Program-made: the position numbers and the translations under genes
DNA from: Paragonimus westermani
Taxonomy: Eukaryota > Platyhelminthes > Trematoda > Plagiorchiida > Troglotrematidae
Reading direction: 5' to 3'
DNA length: 64,000 nucleotides
Assembly (NCBI GenBank): GCA_008508345.1
Contig: QNGE01002663.1
Location: 1-64,000, forward strand
Notes under the pieces: generated by a model
What the model was told of the DNA's origin: nothing
The model's database searches: none
The model's input: the letters and a program-made list of their open reading frames with translations, nothing else
In this document: positions 38,309-51,400 of the stretch, piece after piece
Layout of the letters: each line of letters starts with the position of its first letter
Position numbering within the stretch: the first letter of the stretch is position 1

Positions 38309-41300
38309 TGCCCAACCATATTCTTGTACGAATAGCGTTCAGCCTGTCTGACCATATCGAAAGGAGAGTGAAGAGAACTGCCTTTTTCAGTCTAATCAAC
38401 AACCCCGTTTTCAGACATCTCAGTTAGGTTGAATTCACTATTTTCGTTGAACCAGGTAAGCATGATTTAAATCTTCAATAGAGGTTCGGATTTTAAATCA
38501 CTTCAATCTGAATGTTTTAGAAAACAAGGAACATGTAGACAGAAGTGCACCTGAATTGCTTCTAATCAGATTGTGTAAAAAACGGAAGAACTGCTAACCA
38601 TGCTTACTATTCGGTGTGAGTTATCAAACCAGAATAGATTTCGCGTTCTGCCAAAAGTTGCAGTACTGTCATGAGTCATCGAAAGACCTCATGCCTTGCC
38701 ACCTGAGAAGTACAGATCGATCCACAGAATCAGTGCTTATTTGTAAATAGGTGAATGTAAGTTACATTCATGATACCGTTGGCCTCCCGCTGGATTACCT
38801 TCACCTCAATCAAAGACAGCAGTATATCGGTGGCTGGTGTTGAAGTTGAATGCGCTTTGAAACCTTCTGTGTGATATGAATCGACGAATGAATGTGACTG
38901 CGTTATCGTTAAACATCTCTGAATAAATGACGGTTACGGAACCTGGAAAATAACACCATGCGGAAAGCTGTTTATTCTGTTAGTGCAGTTAGAAAACTGC
39001 TTTTAGTTTTGGCTGTTTGCATAGTGTAAACATCGTCAAACCGGCTGCATGTTTCATCATTATCAACGTCGTCTTTGTCACAGATATTAGTATATCAGTA
39101 GCTCACAACAGTTTTAAAATGCCATATGGAAACACTGAAAAACAAGCCAAACGTAAATCGTACACAGGATTCACTATCATTATCGTTGTTGTCAAGGCGT
39201 GCGACACAAGTGCTCAGATCGATGTTAACATTGTACACAACCTTGCAGCTAAGAGAAAGCCCTAACAGGGATTCAAAAATTGGATGAGACTATACTAAAA
39301 AAAATACGTCCAAAACAATGTATAAAAAGTCACGTGTACCACATGTATGAATGAGACTGAGACGTCACTACCAATACAACTATGGCCTGGCTATCACGGC
39401 CCGACGACAGAAGTTACACTTACTTCAGAGAGGGCTTCCTGATACAAATTCTCATTTACCCAAATCGGTGGAATATCTCCATAGGTTCACTAACTAACAT
39501 TAAATCTACATAATCAGAACAGTGCTACAGAAGCGACTTGTATTTTGAAGCTACAAGGTACATTCCACAACATTTGATGGGGCTAGAGATGTTATCTGAC
39601 AATTTCTATGCTACTGTCAAATTCTCGGACAATGACAGTGTCGTCAACGTAGTCGGGAATAGTCAGTCTTTTACCGGTTATCAGGTGTTTGTGGACATTC
39701 TGTGAACAGTGTTATTTCGCGTATTGCAAAAATTGCAAAATGACAGGGATGTACAGCTTTGACGTACACAGCTGTTGGACAGCTCACCTTAGATCAAAAC
39801 CTGTGCGAAATTAGGTGGATAAATCGCTAGACGTATGCTGGCTTGTTTATTTGACACATCACTTCAAGGGTGTATATGGACCAAGTGATTCGAAGTCATC
39901 TTCACAGTTAAGAAAACCGACCACCGTCGACCGGAAGTGCGTATGAAGTGTTCCAAACTGTGGCCAGGGGAGGAAGATTGATTAGTACATCGTTATTCAG
40001 GGTGAAACTCTGCCTGTTCGGTTTTAACAAGTGTTTTTTTTTGTTAAACGGACAAAACACAAATTGTATACGGGAGTTATGCTCATCCTCAAAAGCAACA
40101 GTAGATCAATGGCTCACACGGATGCCGAATTATCACACAACCGAACAGAGTAGAATAAACCCTACCTAGAATACCAAAGAAAGGCAGAAGATGAGAATTG
40201 CTTATCAAAACTACCTACTTCTAAACATGGTCAAGTAAATAAATGCATCCACACCTTACGGACAAGTAACTTAGCTCTAAGTAAAGATAAGGTTCTATCA
40301 GCAAGGCAACTTCATCGCGACTTTCATTGATCGACGCCATCGGTTGCATTTAGTTCACTGGCAACCCAGTCACAATCTTATGGTTTACTCTATCGAGCTC
40401 TATTAGCGGTCAGCTGTCTTAACTAGGCCGGTAACCGTTCCTCGGAGGTCCACAGCAAGGGAGAAGAAGTTTTGTGAAATGACTTCATTTTTCGAAATCC
40501 GTTCTTTACTTCATTACATGGTGCTCTACGCCAATCGATCACGGCTCCAACAGAAGTACTACCTCTGCCAGACGGCCAGGTGACATTTTCATTACACGAA
40601 ACAACCGCTTTAATGGGTGCACACCTCAAGATGGAACAAACGAACTCACCTGCGTTCACTACCAACGCACTGCTTCCTAACCTCGTCGTTTCCTGCACGC
40701 TGATGCCGTCAGAAAGAGCAATCCAACCAATGGTAAGACAGCTGAAGACAGTTTACTTCTACCCTGACCACGACTCGTATTTGTATATGGATACACCTCT
40801 TATAGTCATCTTGTTCAACCTACCCTTAAGTAGCACCGAGATGACTCATTGCCGGCAAAAATGTCTTAGCTTTGCGAATCTCAAATCCCCTTTGGACACA
40901 ACAGCTTCTCTTTCATATGCTTTACGTCCAACTTTGCTGAAGCAAAGTCGTTAGTACACAAACCGATAAATAATCTCTATAACTTTGCTAACCAACAGTA
41001 ACAACGCGCTGCAATATTATAACAACATCATAGTTCGAAGCCTCAGAGCGATTTCCTGAGTGTTCGGTAGATCGCGAAGTCTCATACCGAATAACAACAT
41101 TCGACTCTAGTTTTCTCCCCGTCCACTGGTTTCCGCAACTCCATATTCGTTTTATGTTAGTTATTTAATTCGGCTTCACAACAGTGTACGACCAGAGCAA
41201 TGCAGATGCAAAATCGATTGCTCCATTACCTACACTCACAATAGATATGAAAGGAAAGAAGAATGAAAGTGTGAATTAATTCCGGTATTTTGGTTGATAA

Positions 41301-41708
41301 ATTCGCTGAATACTCTGGTGTTCTATCGTTTCCGATTCGAGATGTGATGTTATTTTTTCTCTAATCACTGAATACAGAGGCAACTGTCTTTATCCGAAGT
41401 AATTCTTTCAGTTTATTTGAAACGTTAAACACAGCTAAATAATTGAAATAATTATAGTTGTCCATTTAGTTAGACAGTTATAAGTAGCAAACCTACAACG
41501 CTATCAATTCAGCTGTGGTAAATAGGCGAATTGTAAGTACTATTATAACGCGTCATACGATTGGTTTGTTTCAATCGATCAGGTCTCATATTGATTTTTA
41601 CTCCAATCTACGTGATTTTAAAACGCTGTAATGCAACAGGAATTATGCAAAACGCTCGGTGACTCTCCCTTAACTTTGAAATAGTCTACTTAAAGAAATC
41701 ATTATAGA
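38309..41708. other. Intergenic upstream of the BTB gene
   Basis: No gene recognised; the largest frames (39017-39265, 40423-40954) show no domain. Promoter and 5' UTR of the downstream gene must lie here but cannot be placed. Confidence 0.45.
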
Positions 41709-42457
41709 ATGTCAAGTCCTAAGTCGATTAGCTCCAGAATAGTTAGCCCGAACAAAAAAAGCCCAGGGCAACCGAGAAAAAGTCCCAAACCCGAAGTCGA
41801 CAAAAAAGGCTATGTCTCAGAACTATCTACAGAAGAGGAAGAATTATTAGTTCCAGTCCCAGAGGGAGTGATGCATCGTCGGATGCGTTTCTTGTTAGAA
41901 ACAAAGCTGAAGACGGATGTGGATTTTGTGGTTGGGCCCGATCACGCGCAGTCCACCATCAGTGCACATAAATGCATGCTGACCGCTGAAAGTCCAATTT
42001 TCGAGAAATTGTTCACTGAATGTGACGAGTGGAAGTTGACTCGTATAAAAGAGCGTGAAGAAGAAGCTCGTAAACTGCGAGAGGAAGAACGTGAAATAGA
42101 ATTAGCCATTCAAAATGCTGGAGCGGTCAAATCTAAAAACAGTCCTGATAAGGCTGAACAAAAGGGGAGTCCACCTCGGGGGAACCCGGACAAAAAAAGT
42201 CCGGATAAAAATAGCTCCGACAAGAAAAGTCCCAAGGGAAGTCCCAAAAAGAGTCCAAAATCCAAAAGTGCCAGTAAGGGAGAACTCCCTAGAAAGGGAA
42301 GTCCAAGTAAGGAGGGCCAAACGAATCCCAAAGCTGGCACAAACAGTCCAACAGCATCTGCTGAAGCAGTCGTTGATTTCTACAAAGATATTGTCGTTGG
42401 TACTGACACTATTCGGGTGCAGGATGTACATCCATTGGGTTTTTATCGTCTGTTGAG
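41709..42457 (+). CDS. BTB-BACK gene coding exon 1
   Basis: It encodes residues 1-249 and two bases of codon 250; donor AG|GTTAGT at 42458. Residues 1-30 and 141-215 contain twelve Ser-Pro dipeptides, most of them flanked by Lys (KSPDK, KSPKG, GSPKK). This resembles proline-directed kinase sites and SPKK-type minor-groove-binding motifs. Frames on both strands through this low-complexity part are open only because of its composition. Confidence 0.9.
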
Positions 42458-45400
42458 GTTAGTACATTTTCTGTCTGTTTTTGCCACTGTGTAGAACGTG
42501 TTATCGATTAGTACAGTTCACAACTGGAATTATTGGAGATTTCCTGCCCCTGTTCTCACTGACTTGAGCCAATAAACACAGGCTATAACGAAATAGATTT
42601 TCAACTGTACTGAGAATTGAAGTTTGTTGTAAAATTTGCTTATATAAGTGGGAGCATAGACGTTATGCTTCATGCGTAGGATAGGAAATCCACGACGTCA
42701 TGTCGATTTCCAGAGTAATCTTTACCATCAATTTCACCGAGTAAAGTCAACCACCCGAGTAACAGTGATTGCTTCTGCATCGATTTCGACAGTCCGGCAT
42801 TTTTAAAGCTCACAAGTGATATTGTAAACCATACCGCTGTGAGCATTTCCTGCTGAGTCATGTAAGAAAGTGTATCACCAGAATATTCATTTTGATGTGC
42901 TGCGTTGTCGATTGGACGCAATCGGAAAAGGCTTCATACGCACTCTCCTATCCTCCCCTGCTTATAGTTTAACATTGTTGTCGACTGATTGAATCGCGGC
43001 TGTTCTTCTACTGAGCACGGATGCATTGCCTTCCATGGCAGTGAAGATAGCGACTTTCTTAGCTAATACAAAACTAGTGTGAAGATAAGTCACACAATTT
43101 TAGATAAATGTGGAATTTGCGGCAATAAACTAACAAATTAGACAATACTATCTACCCTTCGCATGTTAGACTTGATCGCCACTTTGATCAACTTAGCCTC
43201 AAGTTAATAGTCAGGCTGACTAAAATTTTTAGGCGGAAGAAATCAGACAATGTAGAAATGACTACATATCACCCACTCCTATCTATACCTGCAAAAGGCT
43301 TGTATGTGAAATCTGAGATAAGTTCAACATTGAAATTCCGCACATATTTATTCACGTTTCTCTTGCGTAGTGTCTAAAATACAAAGTAGGCCTTAAGGAA
43401 ATCGTCGAATTCGCGTTGGCGACATCAGTTTTCAGATCAACCTATCACGATGATTTCTTATGGGATGTGGACTCACACAAATCATTACCAGTCGACTGTG
43501 AAGCTTTGGTCATGGTCTTATTCACACTGACTACAACCGTAATAAAACGCAAGGGCAAAACCCAGGGGTTATCCAAGTATGCATTTTTGTTCCACTGGCG
43601 ATCGATATTACTTGGTCTCCCAGCAGGCATGAGTGAACTCCGTTACCTACTGGATTCAAGAAGTTACCGATTCCCATCGCTAGCTTTGCCCTCCTCACAC
43701 GTGTCTTTCAAAGTGTCCGAAAACACTATGAGCCTCAGTCACAAATGTCAGAACAGAGCTGTCTCTAGACTGCTAACCAGGTGAAGTATGTGTATGACTC
43801 CTATTCAATTAACTAAACGCTTCGATCGTAGGAAAAAATAAACTAAAAAAACTTATGAATTTAAAAAGGTTATGCTGTGACCAGCATTTCAGTTTCAATA
43901 AAAATGTCAGCAATCCATAAAGCGATTAATTGTTGCGCTCTATCTATTCATTCAACCTGTTTACAGTGCGAGTTGATTGATTAATACGCCTCATATGTGA
44001 CATGGTGGACCTGCCTAACAATTATTGCAGGGGTCAAGATTTGGATGATTCATGAAGCGCCGTTTTGCAAGCCGACTAGGTGTTCCTGTTAACCGTCGTT
44101 CATTTTGACGAAGGAAGACTGATAAGTTCTAGTCACTGCAGATAGTGCAGGTCCGTTAATACACAATGTGACAACCCTATCATTTATCTACACGATGAGA
44201 ACTAAAGAACGGTCGCGTTTATCATCCAACGAGTCTGCATGAGGTGGGAAAATCGGTAGAAGGTAGTGGCGTTTGGAGTCCCTGCTTTCAGTTTGACCTA
44301 ATTCAAAGTTTTGAATATCCACAATCATGATCTTTAGCTGATTACACAAAATTCGTTGATAGTAGCAAATGTGGATGATCTACTTGAAAAGCAAATGTCT
44401 TTTATACCTGGCCTACCACTTTAAATAGAACCTTTGTTTAAAAAAATAGAGAATACTGCCGTATGAACTTTTTGTTCTAAGTCACACTACGATGTATGAA
44501 ACCTATTTAATGATGCTATAACAAAACGACTGGTTGATTTTGGCCACGTTGGCGATTGCAAGTCAACAAACTGGGATACGTAGCTAAGGTAGGATACCGT
44601 CCTAGTATCTCCAGAGAATGATCAACAAATAAAGGTGATTGCCATTTTTAACAAATTCGTGATTTGGTTAATGGCACCTAATGTTTTATTTGTGGAGAAC
44701 CCCAACGACCTGGACGACTTGTTTAGGGTTTGTTAGGCGAGTTCAGGTTGCACGTCGATTAAGGCAAATGAAGAACACAAGAAAACCTCCGTAGATTAAC
44801 CGTATTTTTTAGAAATCTTTGGGAAAAGGGGCTATCAATTTGCTGGCCAGGATTTGGTGAACCACCGTATATGACCTAGTCATGTCGAGTGTGTGTTACG
44901 TACAAAATGTCACAGCTTTATTCTTGATTAGATATTATGCATGCTTTTGCATCCATCGACTTATTTCTCTAGGAGCAAACTCCGACCGGTAAACAAATTC
45001 GTTTATGAAAGATTGAAATCATATTTCAATCTTATTGATGAAATACAACTCAAACAAATGTTAACAGTTGCTGAGCTATTCAATACCCACCAAACACTCC
45101 AGCTTCTCAACAGTGTCTCGTGCTCCCGGGTTAACTTCAGTTGGTCTTTGACTAGAGTGTCAGCCGAGAAGTGCTTATTGCAATTCTTCTAAAACCATCA
45201 CGGTGAGACTGGACCTTGATGTGCTATGACGGCTTGCGCATCTCGATGACCTATTGGGCTAAACTGGACAGAGTTACTCATACCAGACAGGCCAACAGAT
45301 AGAGGTCTGACAAACCACAGTCTCCTGGTCCTTCAGGTTGGGAACTGGAAGATGGTTGGCATCTCTTCTTGAAAAAAGCACAATTTCTGGTACACCGCCA

Positions 45401-48400
45401 CCCACTCGCTTCCTTGCGGTACAGCCTATTGAGCCAAAAGCTTTGGTTGAGAACCCTAATCGTTCTCCTGTCTAGGTATGGGCGTCCTGAGAGTATCTCA
45501 GCCCACACACATCCATGATGATAATGAATTCTTCCAAAAATTTTCAGATTTTATTTCCATCGAATACCTTTCAGTAGGAGGCATGGATAAGGTAACATCT
45601 GTTTTGGTGCGTTGGGAGAGAAGCAACACAGAAAAATATGTTCAGTAGTTGGGGATTTGGTTTATTTTCATGTTGACCGTCACTCACGTTTGATCACAGC
45701 CTTCGCATTCAGATGAACCTTGCAGCCAGCCTCTTTCGAAAAGAAGCATTAGACTCGAGTTTCTCTCTCATTAAAGTTCGTCAGTAGTGCATATCCTTGC
45801 CACGGCCGAGGTTTCAACTCCGGCCACGCTTTTATGAGGCAACCGTGTTGACCAATGCGCCATTGACCTCACATTAGGTACAACTGAATCATCAAATCTA
45901 CTACTCATCAGTAATCTGAAATATCGCCTTGCATGTTTGATGAGATCAGTGACCTCGACCTGTTTGGGAAGTCATAACCGCTGGGTTATCAACTGGAGTT
46001 GATTGGAAACAGGACGGTTACTGTGTCTTCTCTCGAGACAATCGGGCAACCCGATCATTGCTCACAAGCGAGACTGGTTAAACGTTTAGATTTGATGATT
46101 CGTTCGTGTCTAATGTGAGATCAATAGCGCAGTGGTCATGATTGAATGGCCGGAGTTCAAATGCCGGCCGAGGCAAGGATGTGCACTACTGAAAATCTTC
46201 AATGAGAGAGAACCTCGAGTCTGGTGCTTCCTTTCGAAAGAGGCTGGCCGGAAAGTCTATCTGAATACGAAGGCTTCGATCAAATGTGAGTGATGCTCAG
46301 CTTGAAATAAAAAAGTAAAATATGTGGCACATGGTTTGAAGAGTACACAGCAAAGAGATTGTGAATTTGTACTTGTTACCATTATTTATCAGCGTTTTGT
46401 AATTCAAGAAGGTGTGAATTACAACAAATGCCAAAACAAACTATTTGTTCCTAACAGAAGCTTGCTTTTGGTTTTGTTAATATGTCTGTATTTGTTTCAG
46501 CCGATCATAAATCATGCAAGCCGTTCAGACTTGGTCTTTCATCTCTATGTAGTCTGTTTGTGTTCGGTTGAGTCATCCATAGGTTTTTCTCATCTTGAAA
46601 TTTCAAAGCCTCTATTTGTCAATCCATTAGGCCGTGCCTTGAAGTTACCGTGAAATCACAATTCATTCAGTCTAAGTCAGATTGCTACTTTGTTTGGCTG
46701 AAACAGAAGTCGGAGCGCGCTGTTTGAGTTCTCGGTCATCTAGACAAGTAATTTACGTTTGGGACATCTTGGCAATTGATGAAAAATTCTACGGTTATAC
46801 TTATAGCGTGTTGCCAAATATTTCAGCCTGCTAATGGTCGTTTGTCGGTTAACCCGATGATTTGCAGATATATTTACTATGACGAAATGGTCTTCACTGG
46901 CGTTGTGGGCACACTGCGAACTTTATACGCCGCTCGAAAATACTGCTTCTACGATTTGGCCAGGGCGTGTGTGAACTATTTGGAAAATAACGTTTGCATA
47001 GAGCACGTTCTTAAGCTCCTCAAAGCAAGCTTTGATTTTAACGAGCCCCGATTACGCAACTTGTGTATGAGACTGATCATTAACGATACTTTTGAAGTGC
47101 TCAAACGCGAGGAATTCAAGGATGTCCATCGCGACTTGATTGTGCAAATATTGCATCAAGATGTTCTCAATATCCGAGAGATTGAATTGTTTGATCAAGT
47201 GATGCACTGGGCCGAGAACGAATGCGAGCGCATCGGTATTCCCGTGACTGCGATGAACCAGCGCATCGCTCTGGGCAATCACAACTTCGCAAAAATTCGA
47301 TTCCCCACAATTTTACCTCATGAATTTGCTACTCATATAGTTGAAAGTGGGACTCTAAAGACGGACGAAATCATATCTATTCTACAATATCACATAACTG
47401 GTAAGTTGACCGTCACTAACCCACCTTGCCTATTGTTATGTGCGAAGTAATCAGATGGTTCATGTTTAAGGGATTTTCACTGTCATGCTTTTCAAGCGAT
47501 CATGAATGTGTGGTATTTCAAAGTGTTTATCTTGAACTCTACGCTGTGTGAGTGGTATAGTCCTCTTACATACTCATCATGTAGATACATTTTAAGGGAT
47601 ATTTCAATCAGTCACTGCTTACGTTACGAACCGAATCCATTATTTTACCGGTCATCGGTTCGACAATCACTTTCATTGATTAACTGATTGATATGATTGG
47701 CATATGAGCTGCTTGTGTTTACGATTGATATTACTGGCCCAACACATCTGATTCTGCGAGGACTACCCCGTTGCTTGTCGGTTTTATGTGCACTGAAAGA
47801 AAAACCAATCAAAATGAGGTTCGCAACAGTTGCCGTGTCCACAATCAACCAAAAGATTCAAGTCAGCGCGCTGGTGGCACAAAAAAACCTATTGTGCCAT
47901 GATATCGGCAGTGCAAAATAATCTCTATAGTTTTGTGGTGTAACTCTCGATTCACCGACTATCCAAACCCCGATACAACAGAAGATCTGACGAACTGCCA
48001 ATCCACATATCGCGTTAAAGATACAAAATCAGGATTGGACGAACGGTCTCAGTGTTATGCCTTCCGTTATTTGCCAATTTATCTGTTCTGTATTCCACCA
48101 ATTAGCATACAGTTTATGGTGGCGCATGTGCTAATGAGATCAGCCGATGACAGGCTGGGATTTCTTTAATACTGTTGTACATCCATAAATTCGGCGTCTC
48201 CATTCATGAATAAAAACTGCTTACTGCTACCAGTATCAGGTCTTCTTATTACTTGCGTGAGAGGTTTCAATTCACGTATGATTCCTAGGGCTTTTCGAAG
48301 TTCCTAATTCTGAGTTTCACACATTGGTGTTGCGGAATGGAACTGCCTGCAATTGAACAATTGAATCTTCATGCTGGTGCGAGTGAAATCGAGGAATGGG

Positions 48401-51400
48401 TCGAACGATTTGAACTGTGGTGCAGCATTCATCGGGATGTGAGGAAAAAAATTTAATCAGCTTTCTTCGTTACCGCTGGTGTCGTGAATTGCATTCGTTA
48501 CTGAAGAATCTGGCTTATCCGAATGCCCCAGCCTCGTTGCCGTTCGACGAACTAAAGAATTTGTTGTTAAAGCACGTGCTTTCAGTCAATTTCCAGGCCA
48601 CAGAACGGGCGAAGTTCAATTCATTAGTGCGTTCAACACGCACGAGCTTCCGTGAGTTCATTCTACAATTGCGAAAACAAGCTGCCCGTTATAACTTCGG
48701 TGACAAGCTGGAGGAGAATCTACGTGATCAATTGATTGTTGGTGTCAATGACGCTGATCTTCAGCGTAGATTGCTGGCCAAACAAGATGTGACTTTCCAA
48801 GAGACCCGAGACATCTGCGAGCAGCAGTATGACGTCAATGCCGTTATAGCTGATTCTGACGTGACATACTGCCACCCGAAAATACGCGGAGTTACCGGTC
48901 ATCGGTTAGCTCTGCTAGGTGAAGCTGATGTATTGATTGTTGGTAATGAGAATGAGCTGATTCCACTGCGTTTCTTGGTGTCGGAAGGAAGTCCAGCTAT
49001 TCTGGGATTAAAAGCTTTAAAACACCTCAACTGTGCTCTTTCTCTAAATACTAATTACAAAAATGGTCCAAATGAAGAGTAACAAGCCTAGTTATGCAAC
49101 CTGATTGCTCAGTGCTCACAACTTTCACGAGGGATGAAGGTAGAGCTAGCAAAACTGGAGGTGCAAGGGGACCCGGTTTTTCTAACGCGACGAACAATAC
49201 CTTATGGAATGAGAGAACATGTGCATAATGCTTTCAACAGATTGAAGGAAGACGGCATAATCTCGCAGGTTAACTCATCAGCATGAGCCACACCAAGCGT
49301 TATGGTTATGAAAGCCCTTCACGGTAGCAAAGTGTTTTCTAAAATTGACCTGACAGACGCATATTTACAAATTCCGTTGGAGTATGATTGTAAGGCGATC
49401 ACTACGATTAGAATCCCTCGGGGATTATTTGAGTACAATTGTTTACCGTTTGGATTACACGTATCAGCCGGGATATTCCAGGCTGCGATTGATGAAGTAA
49501 TTAGAGATTTACCAGGAGTACTCGCTTATCAAGATGATGTAATCATATACGCCGATAATGCAGAAGAGCATGATAAGAGGTTGCTTTCACTTCTGAAACG
49601 ATTCAGAAGTAAGAACATAGCCATAAAGCCTTCTAAGTGCGTGTTCCAAGTGCGGGAGCTGAGTTTCCTTGGTATTACCATATGTGAAAGAGGGCACAAG
49701 CCGAACCCTGACCGGTACAAAGCTTTGGTTACCGTTACATCGTCAGGAGACCAGGATGAGAAGCGATCAATAATGAGATGTTTGCAGTACTATTTCCATT
49801 TTATCCCAAACTTTTCGACAAAAGCACAACCATCATTTGCAGTTCAGTCAGCAGAAATATCGTCTTGGACTCAAAAAGACGAAATTCTTCTACGAGAATT
49901 AATAAAAGTTGTGATTAAAAGGCCGATGTTAGCCCCATTTACCATGTCTAAAGTTACCACGCTGATCACAAGTGCATCCGGTGTTGGCACTGGTGCTTTG
50001 TTGGAACTGGAGGGATATTCGATCAGTTGCATACCACGTTTGTTGAATAAGGCTGTCAGGAGGCTGCATAAATATTTGTTCGGTGTTAGATTCAAAATTT
50101 TTACTGATCACCAAGCTCTACAGTATTTATTTGACCCCCACAAATCAATTGCCAAATCATTAGCGGTAATGATACAGTGATGGAATCTAGTTCTAGCAGC
50201 ATACGACTGTGAAATCGATCATCATCCTGATAAACAGATTCCTCAGGTAGATTTTCAATCACGGTATTCCAGTTATTCAGCCGCTGTAGCTTGCTTGCTT
50301 GCTTCGCCAGCGATTCCAATAAGCCGAGAGGACTAGATCAAGACAACTGTAAACTATTATGGCACGGTAATTGCCGCGATGACCAAGGGTTGGTCGTCAG
50401 GTATTAAGAAACACGCGGTGTTATTCAAGAACCGAGAGGGGTTGTCAATACAACCTGATGGTGTGCTGTGTCGGAGAGATCAATTGGTCATTCCACCACC
50501 GCTACGAAAGGCGGTATTAGACGACTTGCATAAAGGTCACCTGGGCGTAGACAGTATGGAATCCCTGGCTCGACAGATGTGTTGGTGGCAAGAGATAAAC
50601 TCGGATATCAAGAGCATTGCAGTGAACTGCCACACCTGCCTCCACAAAATAAAGACAAGGCTGAAGAATTGGACACCTTGGTCGGACAGCTACCTACCAT
50701 GGCAACGGGTGCACGCAGACTATTGTGGGCCAATTATTGGTAACTATCACATTCCGATGTTAATTGATTCATACTCACGGTGGCCAGAAGTGTTTATTAC
50801 AATCTCACCTTCCACAGCATTTACCATGCAAGCGTTTCGTAAATGCTTCAGTCGTGAAGGCATCCCGCAGGTCCTGTTGACAGACAACGGGTCACAATTT
50901 TGTTCCGCTGAAATGAAACAGTGGCTTGACAGCATCGGGTGTCGCCACTTGCGAACGGAGCCTCGGCATCCATGTTCAAAGGAGGCCGCAGAAAATGTGG
51001 TGAAAACGCTCAAAAGTGTCGTGAGTTCCACTAATCCCAAAACATTTGCTGAACTGGATGTGTTTCTCGATAACTTTCTGCTTCAGTACAGGAACGCGGT
51101 CCATTGCACAACGAAGGAGAGTCCAGCGGTGCTATTTAAATCAAGGCGACTAAGAGCAACACTTCAGTGTGTGGATTCAAAGAATGTGATATATTTTCGT
51201 GGAAACGATTTGCGACCTACCAAAGGATTGATCACTCGCCAGCTAGGCAGCACAATGGCATAAATTACTGACCTGCACGATGCAACCATTTGTCGGAAAC
51301 ACAATGACCAAATCCAGTTTCGAAGCACTGAAGAAGTGGCCATGGAGGAAGCAGAACACCCTGTACTGCAAGAGTTTGATGCCCCGAGAAGATCAAAACG

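Larger units (their letters stand above)
42458..46867 (+). other. BTB-BACK gene intron 1
   Basis: 4410 bases, phase 2, acceptor ...GATTTGCAG. It contains a candidate in-phase cassette exon (43436-43780) and an inverted pair of tRNA-derived SINEs (45661-45900 and 46087-46314). Confidence 0.85.

Noticed and set aside
40423..40954. Frames on both strands upstream of the BTB gene
   Set aside because: Without domain or splice evidence they cannot be distinguished from chance.
42102..42431. Long minus-strand and shifted plus-strand frames inside BTB exon 1
   Set aside because: They arise from the low-complexity Ser/Pro/Lys codons of the real frame and have no independent support.
47697..48169. 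Plus-strand frames overlapping the 5' LTR as a small gene
   Set aside because: Most of the second frame is LTR sequence, repeated at the 3' LTR.
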